This document shows, one piece after another, positions 44,049 to 53,372 of a DNA stretch of 64,000 nucleotides. The notes under the pieces were generated by a model. The model searched no databases. It was not told the DNA's origin and saw only the letters and a list, made by a program, of their open reading frames with translations. Location: NCBI RefSeq assembly GCF_020443705.1, contig NZ_JAIZZK010000016.1, forward strand, positions 1 through 64,000. Direction: 5' to 3'. This DNA comes from Clostridium algoriphilum. Lineage in GTDB: Bacteria; Bacillota; Clostridia; Clostridiales; Clostridiaceae. The translations under genes were made by a program, and so were the position numbers. Each line of letters starts with the position of its first letter. Within the stretch, counting starts at the first letter, position 1.

Positions 44049-45079
44049 TTTCCCTTACAATATTTTTTATAAATAGCTGGTGTTACACCTTCATATTTTT
44101 TAAATACTTTTATAAAATATCCTGTTTCATTAAACCCAAGTTCATCACTAATTTCATTAATAGACATATTTTTTTCCTCTAATATATTCTTGGCCCATTC
44201 CACCTTTAATCTTGATGAAAAGTTAGAAAAATTTTCTCCAGTTTCTTTTACAAATAACCTACTAAAGTAGCTTGGGCTAATATGGCAAACCTTAGCCATT
44301 TTTTCTACTGTAACATTTTCACTTTTATTTTTATAAATATACTCTATTGCTGGTTTTAAAGTGTCACTTACTTTAATCCCAACATCGTTACTATAAGGCT
44401 TTTCTTTAATATAAGCATTTAATAGGGCATTAGAAATTTCTTTTTTACCATGTTCCATATTTTTTATTGAGTATCCCATTAATGTACTCGAATCTATTTC
44501 ACACTCTTTCTTTATAGTCTTTTGGTACATTTCTAAAATCAAGTTTTTATCTAGTGCTTCTTCTACTAGATAGTTACATAGTGAAAATAAGATATTTGAA
44601 ATTTGTTTTACTTCCTTATAAGATAAAACAGGCAATTCTTCATAATACTCTTTCAAATCCTCTAAAACATTTTTAGCTATAGAATTTTTGGGTGTGACTA
44701 TTATTTTTTCTAATATATCTGAAGCATTAAAATCTGATAATTTTACTTGACCTGCCATAATTGCACCAATATATTTACCATCAATTATTATCGGAATAGC
44801 TATATCTACTATATTGAAATGACATAAATATATATATGCACTATTTAACCGAACTGCTTCCAAGCCACCTCTGGAATCACATTTTCTACAATATTTTCCA
44901 AGTTGAGGATCTGCTCTCACCGCTTTGCAGAACCTATGACAACCACTATGCCTCGTAACGGGATTACCTTTATAGTCAACAGTTATCATTGCGAGCTTAG
45001 TAAACATTGCAAGAAGTTCTTGTAAGCCAACCCACTTTTCTAAATTTATCACTTTATTTAAATTCAAATTATCATTCAT
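44045..45079 (-). CDS. PocR-domain AraC family regulator of glycerol genes
   Basis: A 344-aa regulator. The N-terminal PocR sensory domain is recognisable by its cysteine-rich core (HSGCHRFCKAVRADPQLG, KYCRKCDSRGG, YLCHFNIVDIAIPI, GAIMAGQ). Residues ~245-340 are an AraC-type double helix-turn-helix (VEKMAKVCHISPSYFSRLFV, MSINEISDELGFNETGYFIK). PocR domains control glycerol/propanediol pathways, which fits gldA-dhaK directly downstream. ATG at 45079 follows AAGGGGGTAGTG; a TTG one codon earlier is possible. Confidence 0.9.
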   Translation of the reverse strand: MNDNLNLNKVINLEKWVGLQELLAMFTKLAMITVDYKGNPVTRHSGCHRFCKAVRADPQLGKYCRKCDSRGGLEAVRLNSAYIYLCHFNIVDIAIPIIIDGKYIGAIMAGQVKLSDFNASDILEKIIVTPKNSIAKNVLEDLKEYYEELPVLSYKEVKQISNILFSLCNYLVEEALDKNLILEMYQKTIKKECEIDSSTLMGYSIKNMEHGKKEISNALLNAYIKEKPYSNDVGIKVSDTLKPAIEYIYKNKSENVTVEKMAKVCHISPSYFSRLFVKETGENFSNFSSRLKVEWAKNILEEKNMSINEISDELGFNETGYFIKVFKKYEGVTPAIYKKYCKGN

Positions 45080-45208
45080 CAATTTTCACTACCCCCTTAC
45101 TTTGTAAAATTTAACGATAACAAATAAAAACCAGAAATGACCGTTCTTAATTAATATAATTATAACAAAGAATGATAAATTAGATATTGATTCAGTAATA
45201 TTTAAAAA

Positions 45209-45358
45209 ACAAACTTCACAATAAACATTTCTACTCAACTTATTCTCATTTAAAGCTTAATCAAACAGTTCATTCTAGCCATGTCTCTGCTTTATTACCT
45301 TTTTTTAGGTGGCTGTCCAGACCCCATAGAAGAAACTGGAAACAGTTTGTTCTTGCTA
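45209..45358 (+). repeat. TAGCAA family B repeat, 5'-truncated copy
   Basis: The right 150 bp of family B, from AAACTTCACAATAAACATTT to TTCTTGCTA. The left end is missing. Confidence 0.8.
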
Positions 45359-45412
45359 ATAGATTATTAAGCGTTGATGGAACGATATTAGAAATAAATG
45401 ATACTGAAAAAT

Positions 45413-45484
45413 TAGCAAATTCGCTTCGTTCATTAGAACCCCCGTTGGTAGCAAAACAAATTGTAAATACAATTTGTTTTGCTA
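45413..45484 (+). repeat. TAGCAA family A repeat (72 bp), truncating mazF
   Basis: TAGCAAATTCGCTTCG through ACAATTTGTTTTGCTA, complete. The mazF reading frame begins right at its end; the sequence to its left is unrelated to mazF. Confidence 0.8.
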
Positions 45485-45766
45485 CCAATTATAAGACCTG
45501 TGATTATAATACAAAATGATATAGGTAATAAGTATTCTTCAGCAGTTACAGTAGTGCCTGGTACTTCCCGAATTAACAAAACGAAATTCCCAACTCATGT
45601 AGAAATAGAAGCAAGTAAATGCGGGCTTAAGACAGACATTGTTATTTTAACTGAGAAGGTACAGACTATAGCTAAAAGTAGAGTCAAAGAGAAACTAGGA
45701 AGAATAACTCATAATGATTTGAGAAAAATCGACACAGCATTGTTGATACAATTGGGTATTGTTTAA
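45485..45766 (+). pseudogene. Truncated MazF/PemK-type endoribonuclease toxin
   Basis: The frame reads IRPVIIIQNDIGNKYSSAVT (RPV and QND are the MazF core), VVPGTSRINKTKFPTHVEI, LKTDIVILTEKVQTIAKSRV, KLGRITHNDLRKIDTALLIQ. This is the C-terminal ~93 residues of MazF. The usual N-terminus (about 20 residues with GDI-ADL-P and the catalytic Arg region) is replaced by a family A repeat. No antitoxin is nearby. It is probably inactive. Confidence 0.85.
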
Positions 45767-46066
45767 AAATATACTCTTATTATACTAAAGTATATTTACT
45801 TACTGGGAGAATTCTTTACAATCACTATATAGGAATATGCTATATTCTATAGCTGAACAAATTAATGCCCCTAATAATTAGACACATCTTTAGTGTAGTT
45901 AAGTTCTAAGCAATCTTAATCTGCTTTAAGTGTTAGAACAAAGATTTCATGTTCTTTTCATTGTTAAATGCTCTAACTTTAAAAAACGGAACAGTATTTG
46001 GAAAATACTTGATAAATCAGTTTGTAAAAAAACATATCCTAAATAAAATTGATAAACTGATAGTAA

Positions 46067-46100
46067 AAAGCCTTTGATAAAAATCAAAGGCTTTTTTTTC
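46067..46100. terminator. Terminator hairpin
   Basis: AAAGCCTTTGAT pairs with ATCAAAGGCTTT followed by TTTTT. The region 45767-46066 shows no gene. Confidence 0.8.
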
Positions 46101-46196
46101 ATAGTATAATTTTTATCAAATTTGATAAGAAATAATACTAGAATACTTGAAATAAAAAAGTTATTAGTATATTTAATTAAAATATAGAAGGATTAA

Positions 46197-46334
46197 ATGG
46201 TGAAGCATATGAAGATACTTTATAAAATATTTGATTATTGGTTATTTATAACTTTACTGCCAATACTAATTGTTTTATCATTAACTAAAAGAAAAAATCA
46301 TATAAAAGAATATTGGCAAAAGTTTATGCAATGA
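46197..46334 (+). CDS. Putative 45-aa single-span membrane protein
   Basis: A short frame, MVKHMKILYKIFDYWLFITL, then LPILIVLSLTKRKN and a basic tail. It has one hydrophobic segment (residues ~15-33) and a ribosome binding site (AAGGATTAA). It sits between two hairpins (46067-46100 and 46399-46442), like a self-contained small transcript. It could be a small stress, sporulation or type I toxin-like peptide. I do not recognise it. Confidence 0.45.
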   Translation: MVKHMKILYKIFDYWLFITLLPILIVLSLTKRKNHIKEYWQKFMQ

Positions 46335-46398
46335 TATTAAAACATTAACTATTAAATTACCGATTAAAATAAGTAATATAAAACAAAAAAACATTTTT

Positions 46399-46442
46399 TA
46401 AAAAGCATTAAAGTCATCAGATAAACTGATGGCTTTAATATT
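46399..46442 (+). terminator. Terminator-like hairpin
   Basis: AAAGCATTAAAGTCATCAG pairs with CTGATGGCTTTAATATTT (wobbles allowed), downstream of the 45-aa frame. Confidence 0.6.
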
Positions 46443-46469
46443 TAAATTAGCAAAGGAATTATAATTTAA

Positions 46470-46541
46470 TAGTAACATAGCTTGTTCGTTTCACTTCCAA
46501 CCTATGTAAGGTTCCAGACCCTTGGGTAAATATGTATCTTT
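46470..46541 (+). repeat. Repeat related to 27125-27190
   Basis: ACATAGCTTGTTCGTTTCAC, then CCAACCTATGTAAGG and CCAGACCCTTGGGTAAATAT, matching the left part of the family C-like repeat beside NERD copy 1. It overlaps the end of the decayed gene. Confidence 0.6.
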
Positions 46542-46920
46542 ATCTAAATTTGCTTTTTTAGCAAGTTCTGAATCTCCATATTTACTAAAGGCATTATTGT
46601 ACCCAGCGTTATCTTTAATACTTATACCATATTTAACACATGTACCATACTCTTCTGCAACTTCCTTATATTTATTATCAGCAATCATTGTAGCTGCTTT
46701 ATCATTTTCAACATAAGATATGAATTCTTAAAAACATCATCATTTAGTATGTCCTTAGCTAAAAGCAATGCCTTTTCAGCTTTAACTTAATTTATTTTTT
46801 ACTCACTTTGTATTAGTTCTATACATGCTGTAGCATTGGCATCACTTACTTTATACTTCATTGCATTCATTAACATTTCTGCCTTTTCTTCAATCTCTGT
46901 TAGAATGTTATCCACAGCGG
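46491..46920 (-). pseudogene. Decayed gene of unknown identity
   Basis: Three consecutive open pieces in different frames: NILTEIEEKAEMLMNAMKYK ... CIELIQSE*, then KAEKALLLAKDILNDDVFKN, then MIADNKYKEVAEEYGTCVKY ... PKGLEPYIGWK*. Together they look like one frameshifted protein tail. The last codons overlap a repeat (CCAGACCCTTGGGTAAATAT) shared with 27150-27190. I do not recognise the family. Confidence 0.45.
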
Positions 46921-46975
46921 TTTCCTATATAATAAAAATAACCCCATAGAAGAAACTGTTTCCAGTTTCTTCTAT

Positions 46976-47155
46976 TAGCAAACAGAACTTGTCCTCTACG
47001 TTACCAATTTCTGTAACGGGGTCGTGTCAGCAAGCCAATAAATGTAAAACATCTATAAAAGATTATAGTCATGTTGAATATTATTTTATAGAACCAGCCC
47101 TCCTTATTTTCAGGTGACTGCCCATACCCCCATAGTTCGTTACGCAAGTTAACTG
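46976..47155 (+). repeat. TAGCAA family C repeat (long form)
   Basis: TAGCAAACAGAACTTGTCC, CTGTAACGGGGTCGTGTCAG, ATAGTCATGTTGAATATTAT, AACCAGCCCTCC and CAGGTGACTGCCCATACCCC. It runs into a NERD 3' remnant exactly as at 35171-35332. Confidence 0.8.
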
Positions 47156-47265
47156 CTATTTTGAAATAAACCTACATCTAGGAAAATTCCCATATTCTTT
47201 GAATTTACCATACTTTCCATTTCTTAATACTAATTTTCCTCCCCATTTAGGACAAAAACCACTAT
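47156..47265 (-). pseudogene. NERD zinc-ribbon remnant
   Basis: On the minus strand the text matches the last ~35 codons of the NERD zinc-ribbon half ([26 protein letters not shown]-like end). The rest is removed by a family A repeat at 47266. It is the fourth trace of the NERD gene in the window. Confidence 0.75.
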
Positions 47266-47396
47266 TAGCAAATTCGCTTCGCTCATAAAATTCCCCGGGG
47301 GACGTGAACAAATTAGCAAGTTCGCCTTCGCCTCACAAAGAACCCCGGGGATCATGAACAATTTGTGATCACAAATTGTTTTGATATTTATTTAGG
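47266..47396 (+). repeat. Two nested TAGCAA family A repeats
   Basis: A first copy begins at 47266 (TAGCAAATTCGCTTCGCTC) and is cut after GTGAACAAAT; a second starts at 47314 (TAGCAAGTTCGCCTTCGCC) and continues to GTTTTGATA. The insertion lies inside the ACAAATTGT arm of the first. The second copy belongs to the same subtype as 48566-48638. Confidence 0.75.
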
Positions 47397-48443
47397 TTAT
47401 TTAGTTATTACAAAAGCGTCTGGAAGTGTTCTTTCTCCTGCGGAAGAACAGGGACTGTTTATAAGTTGACCTTTATAATATATAGTTGAAGATGAACCTC
47501 CATCAAGATTGGCAGCATTAACGGCTCCGTACTGAATCATTACTCTTTGTACTTCCTGAATAGTTGCACCATGAGAGCTTAATTGCCTTCCATCTATTTC
47601 AAGAAGAATAATAGTACCATCTTTCTTTTGTCCGATGACACTTCGAGGGTTAATTCCCCACCCGCCATCTCCTATTATTCTTGTTGGTTTATTATTTACG
47701 ATAAGTTTAGGACCAAAGGATATTGCGTCAACAATCTGTTTCTCTTTAATTTCTTTAATAGTGAGATTTCCAAGAGTCAAGATGCCATCTTTATCAAGTC
47801 CAATAATGTCATATTTCTTTTGAGAGGGAACACTCCAAACGACTTTCCCGTTTTTAACTATTATTCCAGTTGGAATTCCACCGTTCCCGACTCCACCTCT
47901 ATCTGTGAAACCTCCTGCGTTTATGCCACCAATTGCATTTTCTGAATTTATTAGCTGTGTTAATCTAGCTCCAACTTTTCCTATATTTTTAGCTACAGCA
48001 AGTTTTAATCGTTTAGGGTTACTGACTATAAACATATGACCTTTATATCCATCTCCCTTAATATCAATCAATTTCATACTATTATCTGTATTTATCACAA
48101 TGGGAAGTGTTTTTGTACTTATATGAATAACAGGGGTTAATGCACTAGCTTTCGGCGGTATAGTTTCTGGAATTACTATTTCACTTTTGTCAAAGACTTC
48201 AACGGTTTCTTCTACTCTGTTTTCATTCATTATCTTTTTAATTTGAGCTTCACTTGCAAAAATTCTAGCTATATATTGACTCTTTAGCGTCGTCATAGTT
48301 GAAGTTACTATTAAAGTTTGAATACGTGGGAAAACTTCAAGTCGAATAAGAGATATTCCTACAATAATAGTAATTAGTAAAACGATTATTATACTTAGCA
48401 ATAATTTACCTATCTTTTTTAATATCTTTTTAAAAAGCACCAT
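47397..48443 (-). CDS. Phosphodiester glycosidase family protein (NAGPA-like)
   Basis: A 348-aa membrane-anchored protein. A transmembrane segment (LLLSIIIVLLITIIVGISLI) is followed by an extracytoplasmic domain with the phosphodiester glycosidase hallmarks: AIGGINAGGFTDRGGVGNGG (about 167-186), GGWGINPRSVIGQKKDGTII, LEIDGRQLSSHGAT, NAANLDGGSSSTIYYKG. The family includes the human uncovering enzyme and bacterial exopolysaccharide proteins; the substrate here is unknown. The ATG follows GAAGGGAGGC. The stop codon abuts the nested repeats. Confidence 0.92.
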   Translation of the reverse strand: MVLFKKILKKIGKLLLSIIIVLLITIIVGISLIRLEVFPRIQTLIVTSTMTTLKSQYIARIFASEAQIKKIMNENRVEETVEVFDKSEIVIPETIPPKASALTPVIHISTKTLPIVINTDNSMKLIDIKGDGYKGHMFIVSNPKRLKLAVAKNIGKVGARLTQLINSENAIGGINAGGFTDRGGVGNGGIPTGIIVKNGKVVWSVPSQKKYDIIGLDKDGILTLGNLTIKEIKEKQIVDAISFGPKLIVNNKPTRIIGDGGWGINPRSVIGQKKDGTIILLEIDGRQLSSHGATIQEVQRVMIQYGAVNAANLDGGSSSTIYYKGQLINSPCSSAGERTLPDAFVITK

Positions 48444-48565
48444 TAATCCGCTTGCCTCCCTTCGCTAAAAAAAATGTTTTTCTATAATATGATTGTATAA
48501 GCCAAACATTGCAAAGTCTATTTTTATTAATACAATTATAATTTTAAATAGCAAAATTAAAGAAA

Positions 48566-48638
48566 TAGCAAGTTCGCCTTAGCCTCCCAAATACCCCCGG
48601 GGGTCATGAACAATTTGTGATCACAAATTGTTTTGCTA
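48566..48638 (+). repeat. TAGCAA family A repeat (73 bp)
   Basis: TAGCAAGTTCGCCTTAGCC to TCACAAATTGTTTTGCTA. It truncates a minus-strand gene whose surviving part lies to its right. Confidence 0.8.
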
Positions 48639-48841
48639 TTAAACAGGTCATCTGGTGAGTTAAATAATATCCTATAAACATAATGCTCATTAGGATCAAT
48701 GCAGACCCAACAAGTAGCCGTTTGATTATTTAAGACAGAGCCACTAATAACATGAAGATATCCATTATTTATAACCCAATAAGAGGATACTGCATTTGGA
48801 CATACCTCACTATCTTTAACAACAAAGGTGAAAATCAACAC
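48639..48841 (-). pseudogene. Fragment of an unidentified secreted-type protein
   Basis: The frame VVKDSEVCPNAVSSYWVINN, GYLHVISGSVLNNQTATCWV, CIDPNEHYVYRILFNSPDDL precedes the family A repeat, after which the reading continues only through repeat sequence. The original C-terminus is missing. The aromatic, Asn-rich composition suggests a beta-domain of a surface or lipoprotein. I do not recognise it. Confidence 0.5.
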
Positions 48842-48940
48842 TTTACGTTTTAAGTGAACTATGAAAATTTTCTAAATATTTTTGAAATATAGCATTTATG
48901 TTATAATTAATAAAACAACCATACAGGAGGGTTTATAAGG

Positions 48941-49125
48941 AAGTATGAGGTTATAATATTTGATACAGATAAACTTTATTGGACTTTAAAAAATCTGAAA
49001 AAGATGCTTTAAAAAATGCTATGCTTAAATTTAACATAAAATACGATGAGAATTATCATTTAAAAATATATCATGATATAAATACGGCTATCTGGAGATA
49101 ATTTGAGCAGGGCCTTATTAAATAG
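48941..49125 (+). pseudogene. N-terminal relic of a YjjG-type HAD nucleotidase
   Basis: KYEVIIFDTDK, a frameshift, then FKKSEKDALKNAMLKFNIKY, DENYHLKIYHDINTAIWR*FEQGLIK*. This corresponds to the first ~60 residues of YjjG-like pyrimidine 5'-nucleotidases (FDxDxT at the start, W-x-EFEQG later). It holds a frameshift and an in-frame stop and ends just before the RpiR gene, so it is dead. Confidence 0.7.
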
Positions 49126-49142
49126 AAAGGATCGAGTTAATT

Positions 49143-50000
49143 ATGGAGAATAACAAACAGGATTTAATGAAGTTAATTCAAATTAAATTACCACATATGA
49201 GTAAAGGTCAAAAGATAATTGCTAAATACATACTAGAACACTATGATAAAGCAGCGTTTATGACTGCTAATAAATTAGGTACTACAATAGGTGTAAGTGA
49301 ATCAACTGTTGTAAGATTTGCCGTCGTGTTAGGATTTAATGGTTATCCAAAACTACAAAAAAGTCTTCAGGAATTAATTAAAAGTAAATTAACTTTAGTA
49401 CAAAAAATGGAATTATCTAATGATTACATCACTCAAGAGAATGTACTAAAGAGTGTATTAAAAGCTGACATTGAAAATATTAAAATTACTTTAGAAAAAA
49501 TAAATCACCAAACTTTTGAAGATATAGTTAATTCATTATTTAAAGCTAGAAAAATATATGTAATTGGATTAAGACAATCAGCTGCATTATCTGGATTTTT
49601 AGCTTTTTATTTAAATCTTATTTTAGATAATGTTAAGTTAGTTGAATATGGTGTTAGTGATATATTTGAGCAGATGCTTAATATTGATAATAAAGACATA
49701 TTGATCGCGATAGGCTTTCCTAGGTATACTACCAGAACAATTGAAGCCATCTCATTCGCAAAAGGTAAAAATGCCAATATTGTAGTAATTACAGATAGTT
49801 TATTATCTCCATTAGCAGAGAAGGCTGACTATACGCTAATAGCACAAAATAATATAACTTCTTTTGTTGATTCACTTGTAACCCCACTTAGTATAATAAA
49901 TGCGTTAATAATAGCAGTGGGCTTAAGAGAGAAAGAAAAAATTTCTAGTACATTTTCTACTTTGGAGAACATATGGAAAGAATATAAGGTTTATGTTTAA
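49143..50000 (+). CDS. MurR/RpiR family regulator
   Basis: A 285-aa regulator: an N-terminal HTH_6 domain (MSKGQKIIAKYILEHYDKAA, LGTTIGVSESTVVRFAVVLG, FNGYPKLQKSLQEL, residues 18-80) and a C-terminal SIS phosphosugar-binding domain (KIYVIGLRQSAALSGFLAFY, DILIAIGFPRYTTRTIEAIS, ANIVVITDSLLSPLAEKADY). Such proteins respond to phosphosugars. No metabolic partner remains next to it: the left neighbour is a dead nucleotidase and the right a repeat. The ATG follows AAAGGATCGAGTTAATT. Confidence 0.92.
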   Translation: MENNKQDLMKLIQIKLPHMSKGQKIIAKYILEHYDKAAFMTANKLGTTIGVSESTVVRFAVVLGFNGYPKLQKSLQELIKSKLTLVQKMELSNDYITQENVLKSVLKADIENIKITLEKINHQTFEDIVNSLFKARKIYVIGLRQSAALSGFLAFYLNLILDNVKLVEYGVSDIFEQMLNIDNKDILIAIGFPRYTTRTIEAISFAKGKNANIVVITDSLLSPLAEKADYTLIAQNNITSFVDSLVTPLSIINALIIAVGLREKEKISSTFSTLENIWKEYKVYV

Positions 50001-50082
50001 AACAATTAATTATAAGGCATGTATTGTTGTTTAAGCAACAACCACAACCATCGTGAAACTATATATTTGCATTTCATAGAAC

Positions 50083-50170
50083 TAGCAAACAGAACTTGTC
50101 CACTTCGTTACCAATTTCTGTAACGGGGTCTGACCCCGTGGAATAAACTGTAAATAGTTTTTTCTTGCTA
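50083..50170 (+). repeat. TAGCAA family C repeat, complete short form (88 bp)
   Basis: TAGCAAACAGAACTTGTCC at the left and AAATAGTTTTTTCTTGCTA at the right. It shows that family C also ends in TTGCTA. CGGGGTCTGACCCCG forms an internal hairpin. Confidence 0.8.
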
Positions 50171-50389
50171 ATGTATGGAACTAAATATGGATTCGTCGGA
50201 AAAGATAAGATTGATGAATCTAAAAAATTATTGCCAACAAGTACAAAATGGATTCCTATCAATGGAGGTAATCATTCTCAAAATGGTTGGTATGGATTCC
50301 AAAAGGGTGACAATACAGCGACTATAACAAGAGATGAGCAGCAAAATATTATAGGAAAATCTATAGTTCAATTTATGAGTGGAAATTAG
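50171..50389 (+). pseudogene. C-terminal fragment of an alpha/beta hydrolase
   Basis: GFVGKDKIDESKKLLPTSTK, WIPINGGNHSQNGWYGFQKG, DNTATITRDEQQNIIGKSIV. The GGNHSQ histidine is the catalytic His region of a clostridial alpha/beta hydrolase family. The nucleophile-bearing N-terminal two thirds are absent; the frame starts at the end of the family C repeat, which truncated it. Confidence 0.75.
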
Positions 50390-50605
50390 GGAGTTCAAGC
50401 TCAGGAATAAATCCCTCGTTATGTAACCTGCTATCTGCTGGTTTGTGTCGAGGGACAATTGTGTATTTATTTTACTTGTTTAGCTTTTATTTGAATTTGT
50501 GATTGATAGATAATAATGAAAGTAAGCGACTTTTTTAATAGTCAGTCGCCTTCATCTTTCTTTAATTGATATGATTCCACCTTGAACAGCGATCTTACCT
50601 TTTTT

Positions 50606-51016
50606 CTATATGACTATCCCATCACAATGGTCTACTTCATGTTGAATAATTTGAGCAATCCATCCTGAATATTTTCCCCTTCGCTTCTTAAATCCCGAAT
50701 CAAAATACTCTACTTCTATCTCTTTGAATCTATTCGTTTTTCTAACACCTATAAGTGAAAGACATCCTTCTTCTGTTTCATATTGACCCGATTTATTCAC
50801 TATCATAGGATTAATCATCGGAACGTTCATATCGCCCATACTGATCACAATAATTCTTTTTTTTACACCAATCATATTAGCTGCCATTCCTACACAGCCT
50901 TCTTTATTTGCTTTAAGCGTATCAAGCAAATCCTGTATCACCTGAGCATCTGCTTTTGTAGCAAGTTCTGATTTTTGATTAAGAAAGAATATGTCTTTCA
51001 TAATTGATCTAACCAT
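50606..51016 (-). CDS. def: Peptide deformylase-like protein
   Basis: A 136-aa deformylase family protein. Motif 2 EEGCLSLIG and motif 3 QHEVDHCDGI carry the metal ligands Cys, His, His and the catalytic Glu. Motif 1, usually G-x-G-x-A-A-x-Q, reads CVGMAANMIG, so the glutamine that stabilises the transition state is replaced by Met. Short, N-variant deformylase paralogues are common in clostridia. It may be a specialised or weak deformylase. The ATG follows AAAGGAGTATAACAT. Confidence 0.85.
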   Translation of the reverse strand: MVRSIMKDIFFLNQKSELATKADAQVIQDLLDTLKANKEGCVGMAANMIGVKKRIIVISMGDMNVPMINPMIVNKSGQYETEEGCLSLIGVRKTNRFKEIEVEYFDSGFKKRRGKYSGWIAQIIQHEVDHCDGIVI

Positions 51017-51167
51017 ATGTTATACTCCTTTAATATTTGTCTTTTTTAATATGTTCTGTTCTATAACTGCTGACATATTAATACGAGGTCGTAGTATAAG
51101 CTGTAAGTTTTTACTTTCTATTATATAATAAAAAATGCCTCCGTATAAAATAGTTAATAAAGCTTCT

Positions 51168-52541
51168 TTAAATCAAATTATCTATACCATTAACCGTAGT
51201 TTGTTCATTGTCATTAATAGGAATAACTATGCATTTTTGGCCATTAATTATTTGAGATTTTATTTGAGATACTTTTTCGGGTTTTACTTGTAGTATAACA
51301 TCATAATCAGTGCTAACATTATTATCTTCTGAATATGAATCTGGAACTTTCTCTAAATCAGTTTCTAAAGTTTCTTCTAAATCAGTTGCGCAGGCTTCTT
51401 CTAAAATCACATTGTCATCGTTAACTTCTGTAGACAGGTGAGTTTCATTATCTATAGTATTATCTTGTTTAACTTGATCAAGTCTAGCTTGAAGCATTTC
51501 TACTTGTTTATTAAGGCGTTCTTCCTTTTTTCTTTGCACATTAGCCTTAAGAACCTTTGCGTCAATTAAATTTTTTGCTAAAGTGATATCATCACCAAAG
51601 TTCTCTACATAGGAGTTTTCAATCTCAGTAGTAATTTCTTCAGGAACTTCACTTTCTATTAAAAGGTTTTGTATATCCTTCTTTGTTAAGCTTATAGGTT
51701 CACAATCTGCATCATCATTTAGATCATTGTATTCTTCTATCATAGTGCTTAGGTTTTCTTGTATATCCATAAAAATTTTATCAGCTTTATTTTCATCAGA
51801 GCTAAAAGAATCTTTAATAATTGATTGGAATGTTTCCTTTTGCACCGTAGCCGTTTGTTTTGAAGGACAACCTAGAACATTTTCCATTAATTCAGTATGT
51901 GTATCCTTTGCATTTTTTGTGTAATACATAATAGAGTTAACATCTGAACTACGATCAATAAAAGCAGGAAACACAAAGCCATTAGTTGGTGACTCGACTA
52001 CCCAATCTCTAATACGTGCTTTTATTTTGTTTTGTTCTTCAAAGTATCTAAGACCAGGCTCTGAAAGTGAAACTGGACATATTGCACATAACACATATTC
52101 ATATACTTCTTCAGATTCATCTATCTTTACATTATCTCTGGTTTTGCTAATAACATCATAAGCATCATGGAAAAAGAGTATTAAAAAATTACCGGTGTAA
52201 TCATAATTAGCTATAATCAAATCATAAAGATTATCAAGAAAAGCATCATCTTTTAATTGACTGTTTTTAAGCTGCATAAGCGAAGTTTGTCTTTCATTTG
52301 TAAAATCTTCATTAGTTGAAAAGTTAAGTTCTAAGATATTATTCCCAATAGTTCCAGACAGTACTTTTTTAGCAATTTCTAAATATTTAAAGTATTCATC
52401 CTCATCTAAATTTAGAAAGCTTTCTTTAAATTTTAAAATAGTATGTTTTTCTCCATTAACATAGCAGCCACACACTTTAGTGAAGGTGCATTGTTCTTTT
52501 TTAAAACGTCTTTTTAACTCCAGTATATCTTTTCTTCTCAT
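51168..52541 (-). CDS. DUF4317 family protein
   Basis: A 457-aa protein. The N-terminal MRRKDILELKRRFKKEQCTF and VCGCYVNGEKHTILKFKESF, NL are the DUF4317 signature, followed by YEYVLCAICPVSLSEPGLRY, FVFPAFIDRSSDVNSIMYYT and a long Lys/Glu-rich helical region with coiled-coil character (~310-360). The C-terminus is acidic, ending in DYDVILQVKPEKVSQIKSQI. The function is unknown; the family is typical of Clostridia. Start at 52541 with GAGGAGTTTATAC upstream; five upstream codons read through that site. Confidence 0.9.
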   Translation of the reverse strand: MRRKDILELKRRFKKEQCTFTKVCGCYVNGEKHTILKFKESFLNLDEDEYFKYLEIAKKVLSGTIGNNILELNFSTNEDFTNERQTSLMQLKNSQLKDDAFLDNLYDLIIANYDYTGNFLILFFHDAYDVISKTRDNVKIDESEEVYEYVLCAICPVSLSEPGLRYFEEQNKIKARIRDWVVESPTNGFVFPAFIDRSSDVNSIMYYTKNAKDTHTELMENVLGCPSKQTATVQKETFQSIIKDSFSSDENKADKIFMDIQENLSTMIEEYNDLNDDADCEPISLTKKDIQNLLIESEVPEEITTEIENSYVENFGDDITLAKNLIDAKVLKANVQRKKEERLNKQVEMLQARLDQVKQDNTIDNETHLSTEVNDDNVILEEACATDLEETLETDLEKVPDSYSEDNNVSTDYDVILQVKPEKVSQIKSQIINGQKCIVIPINDNEQTTVNGIDNLI

Positions 52542-52791
52542 GTATAAACTCCTCAATTTATAGACAAACCTTACGTAAATTTATAATTGTAATGGTTTGT
52601 CTTTAGTATTTTTTATTTGTAGGTATAATTAATATATTATCGTTATTAATTATAGTATTTCTTTTACAAAAGATAAAGGATTTATATATTAATCAATTTT
52701 TTAAATGGTTCCTATTGAGAATAGGAGATGGCTAACCCTTATGTAAATATGTATAATTTCATTATATTCTAATATTATTTTCCTTTAAATT

Positions 52792-52862
52792 TAACAGATT
52801 CGCTTCGCTCATAAAATCCCCCAGGGGTCGTGAACCCATTGTAACCACAATTTGTTTTGCTA
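52792..52862 (+). repeat. TAGCAA family A repeat (71 bp)
   Basis: TAACAGATTCGCTTCGCTC to CCACAATTTGTTTTGCTA, with a few changes at the left end. A gene fragment starts right after it. Confidence 0.75.
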
Positions 52863-52879
52863 CTAAATCATTTCTTCTT

Positions 52880-53256
52880 TATGTCAATAAATAGTCTAAA
52901 ACAATTATCTCTAGGTAACACCCCAAATGACGACATATACACTGACATTCAAAATTATGCTGAAAACGAACGTTTTGTATACACTAAACTTGAAACTGTT
53001 ACTTTATCTCCTGATGCTCAGGAGGTATTGAATAAAGCCCGAGAACTTATAATATCTTCCTTTTAGTATAGAAAAGTTTTCAATGAAGAACATCCAGAAT
53101 ATTATATTAATACATGGGATGCTGGTTGGTATCAAATTAAAGGTATGTTAAAAAAATATATGCCAGGAGAACTAAAAGATTTCAATATTTTATGTAAAAA
53201 AATTCGAAGATAGAATGAGACCATTGATTTATGAGTTAGGTTTTCTATATAAATAG
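52880..53256 (+). pseudogene. Frameshifted fragment of an unidentified protein
   Basis: INSLKQLSLGNTPNDDIYTD, IQNYAENERFVYTKLETVTL, SPDAQEVLNKARELIISSF*, then YRKVFNEEHPEYYINTWDAG, WYQIKGMLKKYMPGELKDFN and, in another frame, EDRMRPLIYELGFLYK*. One stop codon and one frameshift interrupt it. I do not recognise the family. Confidence 0.55.
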
Positions 53257-53284
53257 ATGTACGGAGACGACTATTATGTGACAA

Positions 53285-53372
53285 TATAATATTTGCAAAT
53301 TCCCTGGTACACGACGAAGTGCATACCCGGATGAACATCAACAAATTGTAATCGAGTTTTTTGCTGTCAAAT
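53285..53372 (+). repeat. Degenerate TAGCAA family A-like sequence
   Basis: TTTGCAAATTCCC...AACAAATTGTAATCGAGTTTTTTGC keeps the order of family A landmarks but is heavily diverged. Confidence 0.4.
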
